Assembly (NCBI RefSeq): GCF_036898825.1
Contig: NZ_JARUND010000001.1
Coordinates: forward strand, 1,426,001-1,490,000
DNA length: 64,000 bases
Source: Streptomyces sp. B21-083
Lineage (GTDB): Bacteria > Actinomycetota > Actinomycetes > Streptomycetales > Streptomycetaceae
Direction of reading: 5' to 3'
Positions within the stretch are counted from its first letter, which is position 1. Every line of letters begins with the position of its first letter. Of the stretch, positions 1 to 9,647 are shown in pieces. The notes under the pieces were generated by a model. It searched no databases and was not told the origin of the DNA. It saw nothing but the letters and a program-made list of their open reading frames with translations. Position numbers and translations under genes: made by a program.

Positions 1-242
1 CTCGTACGGTCATCGTGGTCATGACGCACACCGCGAAGGACGGCTCCCCGAAGATTTTGGAGCAGTGTGAACTGCCGCTCACCGGCAAGGCATGTGTGAA
101 CCGGGTCATCACCGACCTGGGTGTTCTCGATGTCACCGGCGACGGGCTGGTGCTGGTGGAGACCGCGCCGGGCGTCACCGTCGAGGAGATCGTGGCGAAG
201 ACCGCCGCGAAGGTCCGTACCCCGGAGGAGATCCAGCCGTGA
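1..242 (+). CDS. pcaJ: 3-oxoadipate CoA-transferase subunit B, C-terminal end (partial)
   Basis: The reading frame is open from the left edge (first whole codon at base 3), so the start lies outside the window. The visible ~79 residues contain [21 protein letters not shown] and ITDLGVLDV, followed by a GVTVEEI segment, which is the conserved C-terminus of the beta subunit of succinyl-CoA:3-ketoacid (3-oxoadipate) CoA-transferases. With PcaI it moves CoA from succinyl-CoA to beta-ketoadipate, the penultimate step of the pathway. The stop TGA (240-242) overlaps the GTG start of pcaF, so the two are translationally coupled. The subunit call is firm; the 3-oxoadipate specificity comes from the pca genes that follow. 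pcaI should lie just upstream. Confidence 0.9.
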   Translation, partial: RTVIVVMTHTAKDGSPKILEQCELPLTGKACVNRVITDLGVLDVTGDGLVLVETAPGVTVEEIVAKTAAKVRTPEEIQP

Positions 243-1450
243 GCCGTCTGAAGGACGTCTACATCGTCGACGCCGTACGCACCCCGATCGGCCGCTACAA
301 CGGCGCCCTGGCCGGTGTCCGTCCGGACGACCTCGCCGCGCACGCCATCCGTGAACTCCTCGCCCGTACGCCCGGTCTGGACCCCTCCCGTGTCGATGAC
401 GTCTACTTCGGCAACGCCAACGGCGCCGGTGAGGACAACCGCAACGTCGCCCGTATGGCCGGTCTGCTCGCCGGACTGCCCACCTCCGTCCCCGGCGTCA
501 CCGTCAACCGGCTGTGCGCCTCGGGCCTGGAAGCGGTGATCCAGGCCGCCCGTGCCATCGCCGTCGGCGACGCCTCCATCGTGCTCGCGGGCGGTGTGGA
601 GTCCATGACCCGCGCCCCCTACGTCCTGCCCAAGAACGACCGGCCCTTCCCCGCCGGGCACACCGAGCTGTACTCGACGACGCTCGGCTGGCGTATGACC
701 AACCCGAGGATGGACCCGCGCTGGACCATCCCGCTGGGTGAGTCCGCCGAACTCATCGCCGACAAGCACAAGATCACCCGCGAGCAGCAGGACGAGTTCG
801 CCCTCACCAGCCACCGCAAGGCCGCCGCCGCCCAGCAGACAGGCCTGTTCGACGCCGAACTCGCACCCGTCCCCATCCCGCAGCGCAAGGGTGACCCGGT
901 CACCTTCGCCGCCGACGAATCGGTACGCGCCGACGCCTCCCTGGCAGCCATGGCCAAGCTCAAGCCGTCCTTCCGTACGGACGGCGGCACCGTCACGGCC
1001 GGCAACGCCTCCCCCCTCAACGACGGCGCCGCCGCTCTCCTCCTGGTCGACGAGGAAGGCCTGAAGGCCACCGGCCGCGAACCTCTCGCCCGCGTGTCGG
1101 CGACCGGCGTCTCCGCGATCGACCCGGACTACTTCGGCCTCGCTCCCGTAGAAGCCGTCAACCGGGCACTCGCCAAGGCGGGCAAGGCATTTGACGAGCT
1201 GTCAACTCTCGAACTGAACGAGGCGTTCGCCGCCCAGGTCGTCGGCTGCGTCGCCGAATGGCCCGAGTTCGACCCGGCGGTCCTCAACCCGCAGGGCGGC
1301 GCCATCGCCCTCGGCCACCCGCTCGGCGCCTCCGGTGCCCGGCTCGCCGGGACCGTCGCCCACCAACTCGCCCGCAAGGGCACGGGAGTCGGTGTCGCCA
1401 CCCTCTGCATCGGCGTGGGCCAGGGTCTCGCCCTCGTCCTCGAACGCTAG
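239..1450 (+). CDS. pcaF: beta-ketoadipyl-CoA thiolase
   Basis: 403-residue thiolase that cleaves 3-oxoadipyl-CoA with CoA to succinyl-CoA and acetyl-CoA, the final step of the beta-ketoadipate pathway. The start is the GTG at 239, which overlaps the pcaJ stop (GTGA); the frame is open further upstream, but that part is out of phase with the family. N-terminal [12 protein letters not shown], acylated Cys93 in [17 protein letters not shown], His360 in [12 protein letters not shown] and Cys390 in LCIGVGQG give the full catalytic Cys-His-Cys set. Length is normal for degradative thiolases. The pca context separates it from an ordinary acetyl-CoA acetyltransferase. Confidence 0.95.
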   Translation: MSRLKDVYIVDAVRTPIGRYNGALAGVRPDDLAAHAIRELLARTPGLDPSRVDDVYFGNANGAGEDNRNVARMAGLLAGLPTSVPGVTVNRLCASGLEAVIQAARAIAVGDASIVLAGGVESMTRAPYVLPKNDRPFPAGHTELYSTTLGWRMTNPRMDPRWTIPLGESAELIADKHKITREQQDEFALTSHRKAAAAQQTGLFDAELAPVPIPQRKGDPVTFAADESVRADASLAAMAKLKPSFRTDGGTVTAGNASPLNDGAAALLLVDEEGLKATGREPLARVSATGVSAIDPDYFGLAPVEAVNRALAKAGKAFDELSTLELNEAFAAQVVGCVAEWPEFDPAVLNPQGGAIALGHPLGASGARLAGTVAHQLARKGTGVGVATLCIGVGQGLALVLER

Positions 1451-1459
1451 GAACTCCCC

Positions 1460-2233
1460 ATGGCTCTCTCCCAGTCGGACATCGACACCGAGGTCAGCGA
1501 CCTCCAGGACGCCTACGACAAGGCGGTCGCGGAAGGCGCGCCCGTGCAGAACCATCCGCCGCGCGACTACGCCCCGTACCGCAGCTCGGTGCTGCGGTAC
1601 CCGAAGCAGCCGCTGGTCGCGGTGAGCGGTGGGGACCCCGAGACGGTCGAGCTGTCGGGGCCGGTGTTCGGAGTCACCGACATCACCGAGATCGACAGCG
1701 ACCTGACCATCCAGCACCAGGGCGAGCCGCTCGGCGAGCGCATCACCGTCTCCGGCCGGCTCCTCGACCGGGACGGGCGCCCCGTGCGCGGTCAGCTGAT
1801 CGAGCTGTGGCAGGCCAACGCCTCCGGCCGATACGCGCATCTGCGGGACCAGCACCCGGCGCCGCTCGACCCCAACTTCACCGGTGTGGGACGGGTCCTG
1901 ACAGACGATCAGGGACGGTACCGGTTCACCACGATCAAGCCGGGCGCCTACCCGTGGCGCAACCACACCAACGCCTGGCGCCCGGCGCACATCCATTTCT
2001 CCGTCTTCGGCACTGCCTTCACCCAGCGCCTCGTCACCCAGATGTACTTCCCGAACGACCCGCTGTTCCGCTACGACCCGATCCTGCGCTCGGTGACCGA
2101 CGAGGCCGCCCGTAACCGGCTGGTCGCGCAGTACAACCACGACCTGTCGCAGCCCGAGTTCTCGCTCGGCTACGAGTGGGACATCGTCCTCGACGGTCCC
2201 TCCGCCACCTGGATCGAAGAAGGCCGCGACTGA
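1460..2233 (+). CDS. pcaH: protocatechuate 3,4-dioxygenase beta subunit
   Basis: 257-residue iron-binding subunit of protocatechuate 3,4-dioxygenase, which cleaves the ring of protocatechuate between the hydroxyl-bearing carbons to give 3-carboxy-cis,cis-muconate. The four non-haem Fe(III) ligands expected of the family are visible: Tyr125 (ASGRYAHLRDQ), Tyr164 (KPGAYPWRN), His177 and His179 (RPAHIHFSVFG). An N-terminal segment of about 90 residues precedes the intradiol dioxygenase core, as usual for PcaH. The ATG has an AGGAA ribosome-binding site 6-7 bases upstream, in the 9-base gap after pcaF. The stop overlaps the pcaG start by one base (TGATG), as expected for subunits made in equal amounts. 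Confidence 0.97.
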   Translation: MALSQSDIDTEVSDLQDAYDKAVAEGAPVQNHPPRDYAPYRSSVLRYPKQPLVAVSGGDPETVELSGPVFGVTDITEIDSDLTIQHQGEPLGERITVSGRLLDRDGRPVRGQLIELWQANASGRYAHLRDQHPAPLDPNFTGVGRVLTDDQGRYRFTTIKPGAYPWRNHTNAWRPAHIHFSVFGTAFTQRLVTQMYFPNDPLFRYDPILRSVTDEAARNRLVAQYNHDLSQPEFSLGYEWDIVLDGPSATWIEEGRD

Positions 2234-2814
2234 TGAGCGTCTCCCCTCCCTCCCCGGAGAACCTCCTCCCCACCCCGTCCCACACCGTGGGCCCCTTCTA
2301 CGGGTACGCGCTCCCCTTCCCCGAGGGCGAGCAGGTCGCGCCCAAGGGCCACCCGGACACGATCACCCTTCACGGACACGTCCTGGACGGCGAGGGGAAC
2401 CCGATCCCCGACGCCCTGCTGGAGTTCTGGCAGGCCGCGCCCGACGGCTCCCTCGCCGGAGCCCCCGGATCCCTGCGCCGGGACCCGGTGACGGGCGGCT
2501 TCCTGGGCCGCAACGGCACCGACTTCACGGGCTTCGGGCGGGTCGCCACCGACGCCGACGGGCACTACGCGCTGTACACACTGCCCCCGGGCAACTCCGG
2601 GCTGCCGTACATCAGCGTGTGCGTGTTCGCGCGCGGCCTGCTGACCCACCTGTACACGCGTGCGTATCTCGCGGACGGCGCCGACGCGCTGCTCGACTCC
2701 CTGTCGGCCGAGCGGCGCGCCACGCTGGTCGCCGCCGAGGGCGATCGGCGCACGTACCGTTTCGACATCCGCCTTCAGGGCGAGGGCGAAACGGTCTTCC
2801 TGGAGTTCGAGTGA
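2233..2814 (+). CDS. pcaG: protocatechuate 3,4-dioxygenase alpha subunit
   Basis: 193-residue partner of PcaH in the (alpha-beta) protocatechuate dioxygenase protomer. The start is the ATG at 2233, sharing its A with the pcaH stop; the longer frame upstream is rejected because it would lie inside pcaH. TPSHTVGPFYGYALPF near the N-terminus and the intradiol beta-sandwich block (LLEFWQAAPDG, TDFTGFGRVATDADG, YISVCVFARGLL) are typical of PcaG. The iron-ligand Tyr/His pairs of PcaH are not kept, as in known alpha subunits, which lack a metal. The stop overlaps the GTG of pcaB. Confidence 0.96.
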   Translation: MSVSPPSPENLLPTPSHTVGPFYGYALPFPEGEQVAPKGHPDTITLHGHVLDGEGNPIPDALLEFWQAAPDGSLAGAPGSLRRDPVTGGFLGRNGTDFTGFGRVATDADGHYALYTLPPGNSGLPYISVCVFARGLLTHLYTRAYLADGADALLDSLSAERRATLVAAEGDRRTYRFDIRLQGEGETVFLEFE

Positions 2815-4166
2815 CACCACTTGCCGATTCCGACGCCGACACCGGCCTGCTCTCGCCCGGGTGGGCCGGCTCCCCGGCGGCCTCCGCGTCGAGCGACACC
2901 GCGTATCTGCGCGCGCTGCTCGACGCGGAGGCCGCGCTGACCCGTGCGCAGGCCGGGCTGGGGCTGGTGCCGGAGGAAGCGGCCACGGCGGTCGACGCGG
3001 CAGCCGATGACGCCTCCGGCTTCGACGTCCGGTCGATCGCGCTGCGCGCCCGGTCCGGCGGCAACCCGGTGATCCCGCTGGTCGCGGACCTGACAGCGGC
3101 GGTGGGCGCGGAGTACGGGCCGTACGTCCACCGGGGTGCGACCAGCCAGGACATCCTGGACACGGCGACGATGCTGGTCGCCGCCCGCACCCTGGACCTG
3201 ATCCGGACGGACCTCGACCGCACCGCGCAAGCCCTGGCCCGCATGGCAGCCGTCCACCGCGACACCCCGATGCCGGGCCGCACGCTCACCCAGCACGCCG
3301 TACCGACGACCTTCGGGCTGAAGGCGGCCGGCTGGCGCTCCCTGGTCCTGGACGCCCGGGACCGGGTGACGGCCGTGCGTCGGAGTCTCCCCGCCCAACT
3401 CGGCGGCGCCGCAGGTACCTTGGCCGCGTTCACCGTCTTCGGCGCGGGTGACGCTCCGGTCGACACCCAGGCCCTGGTCGCCGCCTACTCCCGTGAACTC
3501 GGGCTCGCCGAACCCGTGTTGCCCTGGCACACCCTGCGCACCCCGGTCGCGGATCTCGCCGGAGCGCTCGCCTTCACGGCCGGCGCCCTCGGCAAACTCG
3601 CCGCCGATGTGCTGACGTCGGCCCGGACGGAGATCGCCGAGGTCTCCGAGGGCAGCGGCGGGGGTTCGTCGGCGATGCCGCACAAGGCCAATCCCGTACG
3701 GTCGACACTGATCGCCGCCGCGGCCCGGCGAGCCCCGCAGCTCGCGGCCACCCTGTACGGCGCGCTCGTCGCCGAGGACGAGCGTCCGGCGGGGGCCTGG
3801 CACGCCGAGTGGGAGCCGCTCAGGGAACTGCTCCGGGTCGCCGGGGGCGCGGCCCGGGACGCCGTGGAGCTGACGGAGGGGTTGCGCGTGCACCCGGAGG
3901 TCATGCGTCAACACCTGGGCCTCACCCACGGGTTGATCGTCTCCGAGCGGCTGGCCGCCGAACTCTCGCCCGTGCTGGGCCGCGCCCGCGCTAAAGAGCT
4001 GCTCACCCAGGTGGCCGCCCGGACCCACACCGAGGGCCGGACACTCGCCGAACTCCTGGCCGAGGAGCCCGAGTTGAAGGATCTGCCCCTCAACGACCTG
4101 ACCGACCCCGCCCGTTACACCGGCTCCGCCGGAGCCCTCACCGACCGTGCTCTGGAGCGACCGTGA
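2811..4166 (+). CDS. pcaB: 3-carboxy-cis,cis-muconate cycloisomerase
   Basis: 451-residue member of the fumarase/adenylosuccinate lyase superfamily that cyclises 3-carboxy-cis,cis-muconate to 4-carboxymuconolactone. The GTG at 2811 overlaps the pcaG stop (GTGA). The superfamily signature is clear: GSSAMPHKANP near residues 285-295, preceded by GATSQDILDTATML, which carries a catalytic-region His-Thr-Ser pattern. Length matches bacterial PcaB. An adenylosuccinate lyase could look similar, but the position between pcaG and pcaL settles the identity. The stop overlaps the pcaL start. Confidence 0.93.
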   Translation: MTPLADSDADTGLLSPGWAGSPAASASSDTAYLRALLDAEAALTRAQAGLGLVPEEAATAVDAAADDASGFDVRSIALRARSGGNPVIPLVADLTAAVGAEYGPYVHRGATSQDILDTATMLVAARTLDLIRTDLDRTAQALARMAAVHRDTPMPGRTLTQHAVPTTFGLKAAGWRSLVLDARDRVTAVRRSLPAQLGGAAGTLAAFTVFGAGDAPVDTQALVAAYSRELGLAEPVLPWHTLRTPVADLAGALAFTAGALGKLAADVLTSARTEIAEVSEGSGGGSSAMPHKANPVRSTLIAAAARRAPQLAATLYGALVAEDERPAGAWHAEWEPLRELLRVAGGAARDAVELTEGLRVHPEVMRQHLGLTHGLIVSERLAAELSPVLGRARAKELLTQVAARTHTEGRTLAELLAEEPELKDLPLNDLTDPARYTGSAGALTDRALERP

Positions 4167-5305
4167 CCGACAAGCTGCCGCACCACTGTGTCGAGGGCTC
4201 CGCCACCGCTCCCCCGCTGCTGCTCGGGCCCTCGCTCGGGACGTCGTACGCCCTGTGGGACAAGGTGGCGCCCGAGCTGTCCGTCACTCACCGGGTGGTC
4301 CGCTGGGACCTGCCCGGGCACGGGGGTTCGGCGCCCGGGCTGATCGGGCCCGGGGCCACCGTCGGTGACCTGGCCGCGCTCGTGCTGGCGCTCGCCGACT
4401 CGCTCGGCATCGACCGATTCGCCTACGCGGGCGTGTCGTTGGGCGGTGCGGTCGGCCTGTATCTCGCCGTCCACCACCCGGAGCGGGTGTCGTCGCTCGC
4501 CGTCCTGTGCTCCTCGGCCCACTTCAACGGCAGCAGGCCGTGGGAGGAACGGGCCGCGCTGGTACGGAGCGAGGGGCTGACCGGACTCGCGGACAGCGCC
4601 GACGCCCGCTGGTTCACGCCCGGGTTCACCGTGCCGGAGCTGGTCGCGGATCACCGCAGCGCCGATCCGGACGCGTATGCCGCCTGCTGCGACGCGCTCG
4701 GCGCCTTCGACCTGCGTGACCGGCTGGCCGAGATCGAGGTGCCCACGCTGCTCGTCGCAGGACGGCAGGACCCGGCCACTCCCCCGGCCCATCTGCGGGA
4801 GATCGCGGACGCGGTGCCGGGTGCCACGCTCGTCGAACTGCCGGGCGCCTCGCACCTGGCCGTCGCGCAGTGCCCGGAGGCCGTACTGGCCGCGCTGCGC
4901 CCCCACTTCGGGGCGGCTCCCCGACGGGGCATGGAGGTGCGTCGGCAGGTGCTCGGCGACACACACGTGGACCGGGCGCAGGCGCGGCAGACGCCCTTCA
5001 CGGCCCGCTTCCAGGACTTCATCTCGCGCTACGCGTGGGGCGAGATCTGGACCGACCCGACGCTCACCCGGCGCGAGCGCAGCATGATCACACTCACCGC
5101 GCTGGTCGCCCACGGCCACTACGACGAGCTGGCGATGCACGTCCGCGCGGCCCGCCGTAACGGGCTGACCCCCGAGGAGATCGGCGCGGTACTCCTCCAG
5201 ACGGCCGTCTACTGCGGAGTCCCGGCGGCCAACTCGGCGTTCGCCGCGGCCCAGCGCGTCCTCGCGGAAGAGGACGGCCCGGAAGAGGACAGCGCGGAAG
5301 GGTGA
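4163..5305 (+). CDS. pcaL: fused 3-oxoadipate enol-lactonase / 4-carboxymuconolactone decarboxylase
   Basis: 380-residue two-domain enzyme performing two consecutive steps. Residues ~1-250 are an alpha/beta hydrolase (enol-lactonase, PcaD) with Ser92 in AGVSLGGAVG, Asp203 in AGRQDPATP and His231 in PGASHLAV as the probable triad. Residues ~257-375 are a carboxymuconolactone decarboxylase (PcaC) domain: RRQVLGDTHVDRA, WGEIWTDPTLTRRERS, LQTAVYCGVPAAN. The fusion is the arrangement known as PcaL in actinomycetes; proteobacteria keep pcaD and pcaC apart. The GTG start overlaps the pcaB stop. This is the last gene of the operon, and the next gene is convergent. Confidence 0.95.
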   Translation: MTDKLPHHCVEGSATAPPLLLGPSLGTSYALWDKVAPELSVTHRVVRWDLPGHGGSAPGLIGPGATVGDLAALVLALADSLGIDRFAYAGVSLGGAVGLYLAVHHPERVSSLAVLCSSAHFNGSRPWEERAALVRSEGLTGLADSADARWFTPGFTVPELVADHRSADPDAYAACCDALGAFDLRDRLAEIEVPTLLVAGRQDPATPPAHLREIADAVPGATLVELPGASHLAVAQCPEAVLAALRPHFGAAPRRGMEVRRQVLGDTHVDRAQARQTPFTARFQDFISRYAWGEIWTDPTLTRRERSMITLTALVAHGHYDELAMHVRAARRNGLTPEEIGAVLLQTAVYCGVPAANSAFAAAQRVLAEEDGPEEDSAEG

Positions 5306-5405
5306 CCCTGGTGGTCGTGGGTACGACGACCGGGTGCGCGGGGGCCTGGAGAAGGTCACCGAGCAGTTGCTCCGGACCTGACCGGCGCACCGGGCACCCC
5401 GGCCG

Positions 5406-8087
5406 TCAGCGCAGTCCCCGGCCGCCCTCCAGGACATCTCTCGCCTGGGCGACCAGGCCGTCCGCGCCGCACGACTTGGCCAGGGTCAGGCCGCGCTGGA
5501 TCTCGGCGATCGAGCGGGCGGCGATGCCGTACTCGACGCGGGCCGCGGCGTGTTCGTACTGGCAGGGTGAGGCCTCCAGGTAGGCGACCGCCTGGGCGGC
5601 CAGGCGTACCGCCCGCTGGCCGGTCTCCAGGGCCGCCGCGCAGCGCAGGGCCTCGCCGATGGCGGTGTCCGTGCCGAAGCGTTCGGCGTACCGGCGGGCG
5701 TCGGCCGCCAGCACGGCGGCCCGGAGCGGGTCCTCCGTGGCCAGCGCCCGGGCGAGGTCGACGGCCCAGGTGGCGAGCACCGGGTTGTGGAAGCCACGCC
5801 CGGTGGCCGCCTTCTCCGCGGCCTCCAACTCGTTGATGCCCTCCTTCTTGCGGCCGACGGCGATGAGCAGCCGGCCGCGTACGGCGCGGGGTTCGGGCAG
5901 CACGATGGTGGACGGGTAGGGCGGCGCGAACCCGTACTGCTCGGCGACCGCCCAGGCCTCCTGGACATGGCCGCGGGCGAGCAGTGTGTCGACGAGGTTG
6001 CAGGTCGCCGACCAGTACAGGGGCAGGCCCCGCCCGACGCGTTCGGCCAGGCGCAGGGACTCGCGCAGTGAGGTCTCCGCCTCTCTGAGGCGGCCCCGCC
6101 TACGGTGTCCGAGACCGACGTACGCATGGGCGAGGGAGAGATGGCCGCCGCTCCAGCCCGCCGTCTCGTAGGCGCGCAGGGCGTCCATGTAGAGCGCCTC
6201 GGCACGGTCGAGACGGTCGGTGTAGGCGTAAGCGCAGGCCAGCATCATCGGCAGCTCGATGCCCCACTCGGGGTCGGTCCAGCCGAGTCCGGGCGCGAGG
6301 CGGCCGTTGACGAGGGCGCGGTCGCACACCTCCACGACCTCCTCCGCGTTCTCGCCGCGCGACATGGCGTCGAAGCCGCGCAGCATGAGCAGCGCGCGCT
6401 CGGAGTTGTCCCGGCCGGTGCAGGGGCGGGCGAGGTCGGCGAGGCGCTCGGAGCGGCCCGGCACGGCCACATCGGCTCCGTGGAGGCCCTCCAGCATGAA
6501 GTGCACGCCCTGCAGGCGCATCCGGGCGGGGCCCGGCTGATGCCGGGCGGCCTCCGCCTCGACCGTACGGACGGCTGCCTCCGACTGGCCGTTGTGCAGC
6601 AGGGCCTGCGAGAGCCGGACGATCGCGTCGACGCGCAGGTCACCCTCCAGGCCGGGCATCGCGAGCGCGGTCTGGAGATGCTGGATGGTGGTGGCGGGCG
6701 CCGTGAGGAGGGTGGCGCAGCCCAGTTCGAAGAGCACATACGCGTGGCTCTCGGGCCTGGGCGGTTCGAGCAGGGCGCGCTCCAGACAGCGGCGGGCCGC
6801 GTCCGGGGCGCCGACCGCCTGATGCTCGCGGGCCGCCTCCCGCAGCTGGTCGACGAGTTCCTCGTCGTCGTCCGGATACACATGGAGGAGATGGTGGGAG
6901 GCCGCGGCGGCGCCGAGCCCGGACTCGGTGACGACCTGGGCGGCGATGCCGTGCATGGCGGTGCGCATGCCGTCCGGGATGGAGTCGTAGACGGCGGTGG
7001 CGATCAGCGGGTGGACGAACTCCAGTTCGCCGTCGGCGACTTGGCCGGCCATCAGCTGGGGCTCGGTGAGGATGCGGGCGCCGCACAGGAGATTGGCGCA
7101 ACGGTAGGCCTCGTCCGTGCTGAGGGTGGCGAGCCGGGCCACGAGGTCCACGGAGATGCCCTTGCCGAGAATGGCCGCCGCCCAGGCGAAGCGGGTGGCT
7201 TCGACGCCGAGTTCCTCCAGGCGGGCGACGAGGCCACCGCCGCGTGCCGCGTTGTTGAGTTCGCGCAGCCGGCCGCAGGATGCCTCGACCGGGGCGAGTC
7301 GGGCGTCCTGGACCTTGGCGAGGAGTTCGACGGTCTCGTACGGGTTGCCGCCGGTGACCGCCCACACCTCGCGGCAGAACGGGGCGTCCGCGTGCGGGCC
7401 GAGGGTCGTGCGGGTGAGTCCGGCGGCGGCTGCGGGGGTGAGGGCGTCGAGCGTGGCGACGGGGCCGGCCGCCCGGGCGATCGCCTCCAGGTGGTCGGCG
7501 CTGGCGCCGGTGGCCTCGCCTGGCCTGCGGGCGACCACGACGAGGACGGACAGGTCGTCGAGCCGCTCGGCGAACGCGGCCAGCCAGCGCAGGGTCTCCT
7601 GGTCGGCCCACTGGGCGTCGTCGATGAGCAGGACGAGCGGCCAGTCACGCTTGGCGAGCCGCCGTACGGCCGCGACCAGGCCGTCGCACACACCCTGCGG
7701 GTCGGCCTGGCGGTCGCCGGGTTCGGTGATGCCGAGGGCGGGGCCGGCGATGTCGTACCAGTCGCCGAGGTACTCGCGGGCCTCCTCCGGCATCAGTGAC
7801 ACCAACGCGGGCTGGAGCAGCTGCCGTACGACGTTGAAGGGGACGGACTTGAGTGTCTCGCCGCCACGTGCCGACCACACCGTGCAGTTGCGCCGCTCGG
7901 CGATGCGCCGGGTCTCGGCCATCAGCGCGGTCTTGCCGAGGCCCGCCTCGGCGGTGAAGAGCACCAGATTGCCCGAGGAGGCGCTGTCGGCGCGCAGGGC
8001 GTCGATCGCCCGGCCGAGGGCGGCGACTTGTGTGTCGCGCTCCCACAGGGCGGCAGAGCCGGCCGTCCCGGGCAGTTCCTCCGTCAT
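5406..8087 (-). CDS. LuxR/LAL-like AAA ATPase with TPR-like repeats, lacking the HTH domain
   Basis: 893 residues. The N-terminus matches the P-loop module of large LuxR-family (LAL) regulators: Walker A AEAGLGKTALM (Lys52) and Walker B PLVLLIDDAQWAD near residue 155. The remaining ~550 residues are helical and TPR-like. In LAL regulators a LuxR HTH of ~65 residues ends the protein; here the chain stops at ARDVLEGGRGLR, and no HTH is found downstream in any frame. Either the HTH was lost or this is an ATPase/scaffold acting with another DNA-binding partner. The ATG at 8087 follows GGGGAGG at good spacing; an upstream open stretch of 90 codons is low in sense and rejected. It is convergent with pcaL, and no link to aromatic catabolism is shown. 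Confidence 0.8.
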   Translation of the reverse strand: MTEELPGTAGSAALWERDTQVAALGRAIDALRADSASSGNLVLFTAEAGLGKTALMAETRRIAERRNCTVWSARGGETLKSVPFNVVRQLLQPALVSLMPEEAREYLGDWYDIAGPALGITEPGDRQADPQGVCDGLVAAVRRLAKRDWPLVLLIDDAQWADQETLRWLAAFAERLDDLSVLVVVARRPGEATGASADHLEAIARAAGPVATLDALTPAAAAGLTRTTLGPHADAPFCREVWAVTGGNPYETVELLAKVQDARLAPVEASCGRLRELNNAARGGGLVARLEELGVEATRFAWAAAILGKGISVDLVARLATLSTDEAYRCANLLCGARILTEPQLMAGQVADGELEFVHPLIATAVYDSIPDGMRTAMHGIAAQVVTESGLGAAAASHHLLHVYPDDDEELVDQLREAAREHQAVGAPDAARRCLERALLEPPRPESHAYVLFELGCATLLTAPATTIQHLQTALAMPGLEGDLRVDAIVRLSQALLHNGQSEAAVRTVEAEAARHQPGPARMRLQGVHFMLEGLHGADVAVPGRSERLADLARPCTGRDNSERALLMLRGFDAMSRGENAEEVVEVCDRALVNGRLAPGLGWTDPEWGIELPMMLACAYAYTDRLDRAEALYMDALRAYETAGWSGGHLSLAHAYVGLGHRRRGRLREAETSLRESLRLAERVGRGLPLYWSATCNLVDTLLARGHVQEAWAVAEQYGFAPPYPSTIVLPEPRAVRGRLLIAVGRKKEGINELEAAEKAATGRGFHNPVLATWAVDLARALATEDPLRAAVLAADARRYAERFGTDTAIGEALRCAAALETGQRAVRLAAQAVAYLEASPCQYEHAAARVEYGIAARSIAEIQRGLTLAKSCGADGLVAQARDVLEGGRGLR

Positions 8088-8587
8088 CCCGCTACCTCCC
8101 CAAGTCGCCTGAACGACGTACAGAACCCGAGAGTAGCCGTCCGGCTGCCGCGGTGGAGGCGGGTCCGCGCAGGTAGTGCCGGGACGAGTGACAGGGAGGG
8201 CGACAGGGCGACGCGGCAGGCCCGCCACCAGCCGTCGTCGAGGTGATGGTTCGTCAACATCCGCTGGGACACAGCTGGTTTGTCGACGGCGGGGGGCGCG
8301 CCTCCGTCGGGTCGTGGTTCTTCGGGCCGACCTGTCCGCACCTCTGGAGAGGATCACCGCGCGGCTCCCCTCTTCACCCGGGAAGGTGGCGGCGAGGCGG
8401 AGGCGACGGTGCGGACGTGAACATCGTCCGTACTGGCGTTCCCCTTCGGTCGGCGCGGTGGAGGCGGCGGGCGCCTGACCTCTCGTATCCCGCTATCTCG
8501 GCATCTCGGCCCGCCATTCCGCGCCTTTCCCGGCGGAAAGGCCACTCCTCTCATCCGCCTTTCACTCTGGCCTCATACGGTGGGGGC
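8088..8587. other. 500-bp intergenic region between divergent genes
   Basis: The region separates the minus-strand ATPase gene from the plus-strand DUF2510 gene, so it should carry both promoters. Frames crossing it are arginine/proline-rich shadows with no recognisable protein. The only clear structure is a short perfect hairpin at 8523-8542 (GCCTTTCC, CGGC loop, GGAAAGGC), about 45 bases before the start of the downstream gene. It may be a 5'-UTR element or a weak terminator. No gene is supported. Confidence 0.5.
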
Positions 8588-9595
8588 ATGACGCAGGAGA
8601 CTCCTCCCGGTTGGTATCCCGACCCCGGGCAGACAAGTGACAGCCCCGCCACCGAGCGCTGGTGGGACGGCAGGACATGGACGGAACAGACCCGTCCCGA
8701 GGGCTCGGCCGCCGCCTGGGGTCCACCGGTGCTGGCCACCGGCGGGGCCTATCCGGCGTACCCGGAGCATCCGCCGACGGGCACCCGGCGCGGTCTGCGC
8801 ACCGGCATAGCCGTCGCGGTGGCGATCGCCGTCCTCGCCGGTATAGGCGGCGGCGTGTACGCGCTGACCAAGGACGACGGCGGCAGCGACGTGAGCGCGC
8901 GGGTGCCGGGCGGCCAGGGCGGAACCGGCGGACAGAACGGCGGTGGCCAGAGCGGCGGCGGTCAGAACGGTGGCGGCCAGGGCGGTCCCGGTGGTGGCAC
9001 CGGCGGCGGCCCGGGCGGGCAGACGCCGGATCCGCAGCAGTCCGAGCCCTCGGAGAGTCCGAAGATCGACAGCGGTTCCGTGCCCGACGCGACCAACGGG
9101 ATCAGCATCCCGATCCCCGACGGCTGGTACGGCCAGCAGATCACCGTGGGTGGCCAGATCACCTCGGACAGCTCGTACAAGTGCCCGGGCGACACGACGA
9201 AGTCGTGCACCAAGGGCGGGGCGTACTCGGCGCCCGCGCTGGCGCTGGGCACCTCGGGCAGCACGGCCGAGGCGGTCGCCAAGGCGGACATCTCGGCGAA
9301 CGCCGAGGAGTCCTACGGAGGCACGACGTACGGGAAGATCACCTCGCACGACGTACTGGCCTCCAAGGCGGTGACCGTGGCCGGGCAGAAGGGCTATCTG
9401 GTCCGCTGGAAGGCGGTCACGAGCAAGGGCGCCGACGGCATCGTCGAGTCGCTCGCCTTCCCCGCGCCGTCGAACCCCCGGCAGATCGTCGTCGTCCGCT
9501 TCGGTGTCGACGCCGACCAGAAGGAGACGGTGATCGACCAGATAACGGCCGGTATCAAGGTCTCGACGGTTGGCGGCAGCGGGACGAACGTCTGA
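8588..9595 (+). CDS. DUF2510 membrane protein with glycine-rich linker and extracytoplasmic domain
   Basis: 335 residues. The N-terminal DUF2510 motif is GWYPDPG...RWWDGRTWTEQT (residues ~7-35). One transmembrane helix follows (TGIAVAVAIAVLAGIGGG, about residues 78-100). Next comes a Gly/Gln-rich linker of ~50 residues and a ~165-residue domain beginning PDATNGISIPIPDGWYG, presumably outside the cell. DUF2510 is found at the N-terminus of many actinobacterial membrane proteins; its role is unknown. The ATG at 8588 is preceded by GGTGGGGGC and gives a sensible N-terminus, unlike the longer open frame. Two cysteines near YKCPGD and KSCTKG could pair. Function unknown. Confidence 0.85.
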   Translation: MTQETPPGWYPDPGQTSDSPATERWWDGRTWTEQTRPEGSAAAWGPPVLATGGAYPAYPEHPPTGTRRGLRTGIAVAVAIAVLAGIGGGVYALTKDDGGSDVSARVPGGQGGTGGQNGGGQSGGGQNGGGQGGPGGGTGGGPGGQTPDPQQSEPSESPKIDSGSVPDATNGISIPIPDGWYGQQITVGGQITSDSSYKCPGDTTKSCTKGGAYSAPALALGTSGSTAEAVAKADISANAEESYGGTTYGKITSHDVLASKAVTVAGQKGYLVRWKAVTSKGADGIVESLAFPAPSNPRQIVVVRFGVDADQKETVIDQITAGIKVSTVGGSGTNV

Positions 9596-9647
9596 TCCGC
9601 AGGTACGCGTCGCTCCCGGCGGACAGATGTGCGGGTGGAGCTGGATC

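Noticed and set aside
6105..7799. 564-codon plus-strand frame antisense to the LuxR-like ATPase
   Set aside because: Shadow of the minus-strand ATPase gene, which has a P-loop and Walker B; the plus-strand product is Gly/Ala/Arg-rich without motifs.
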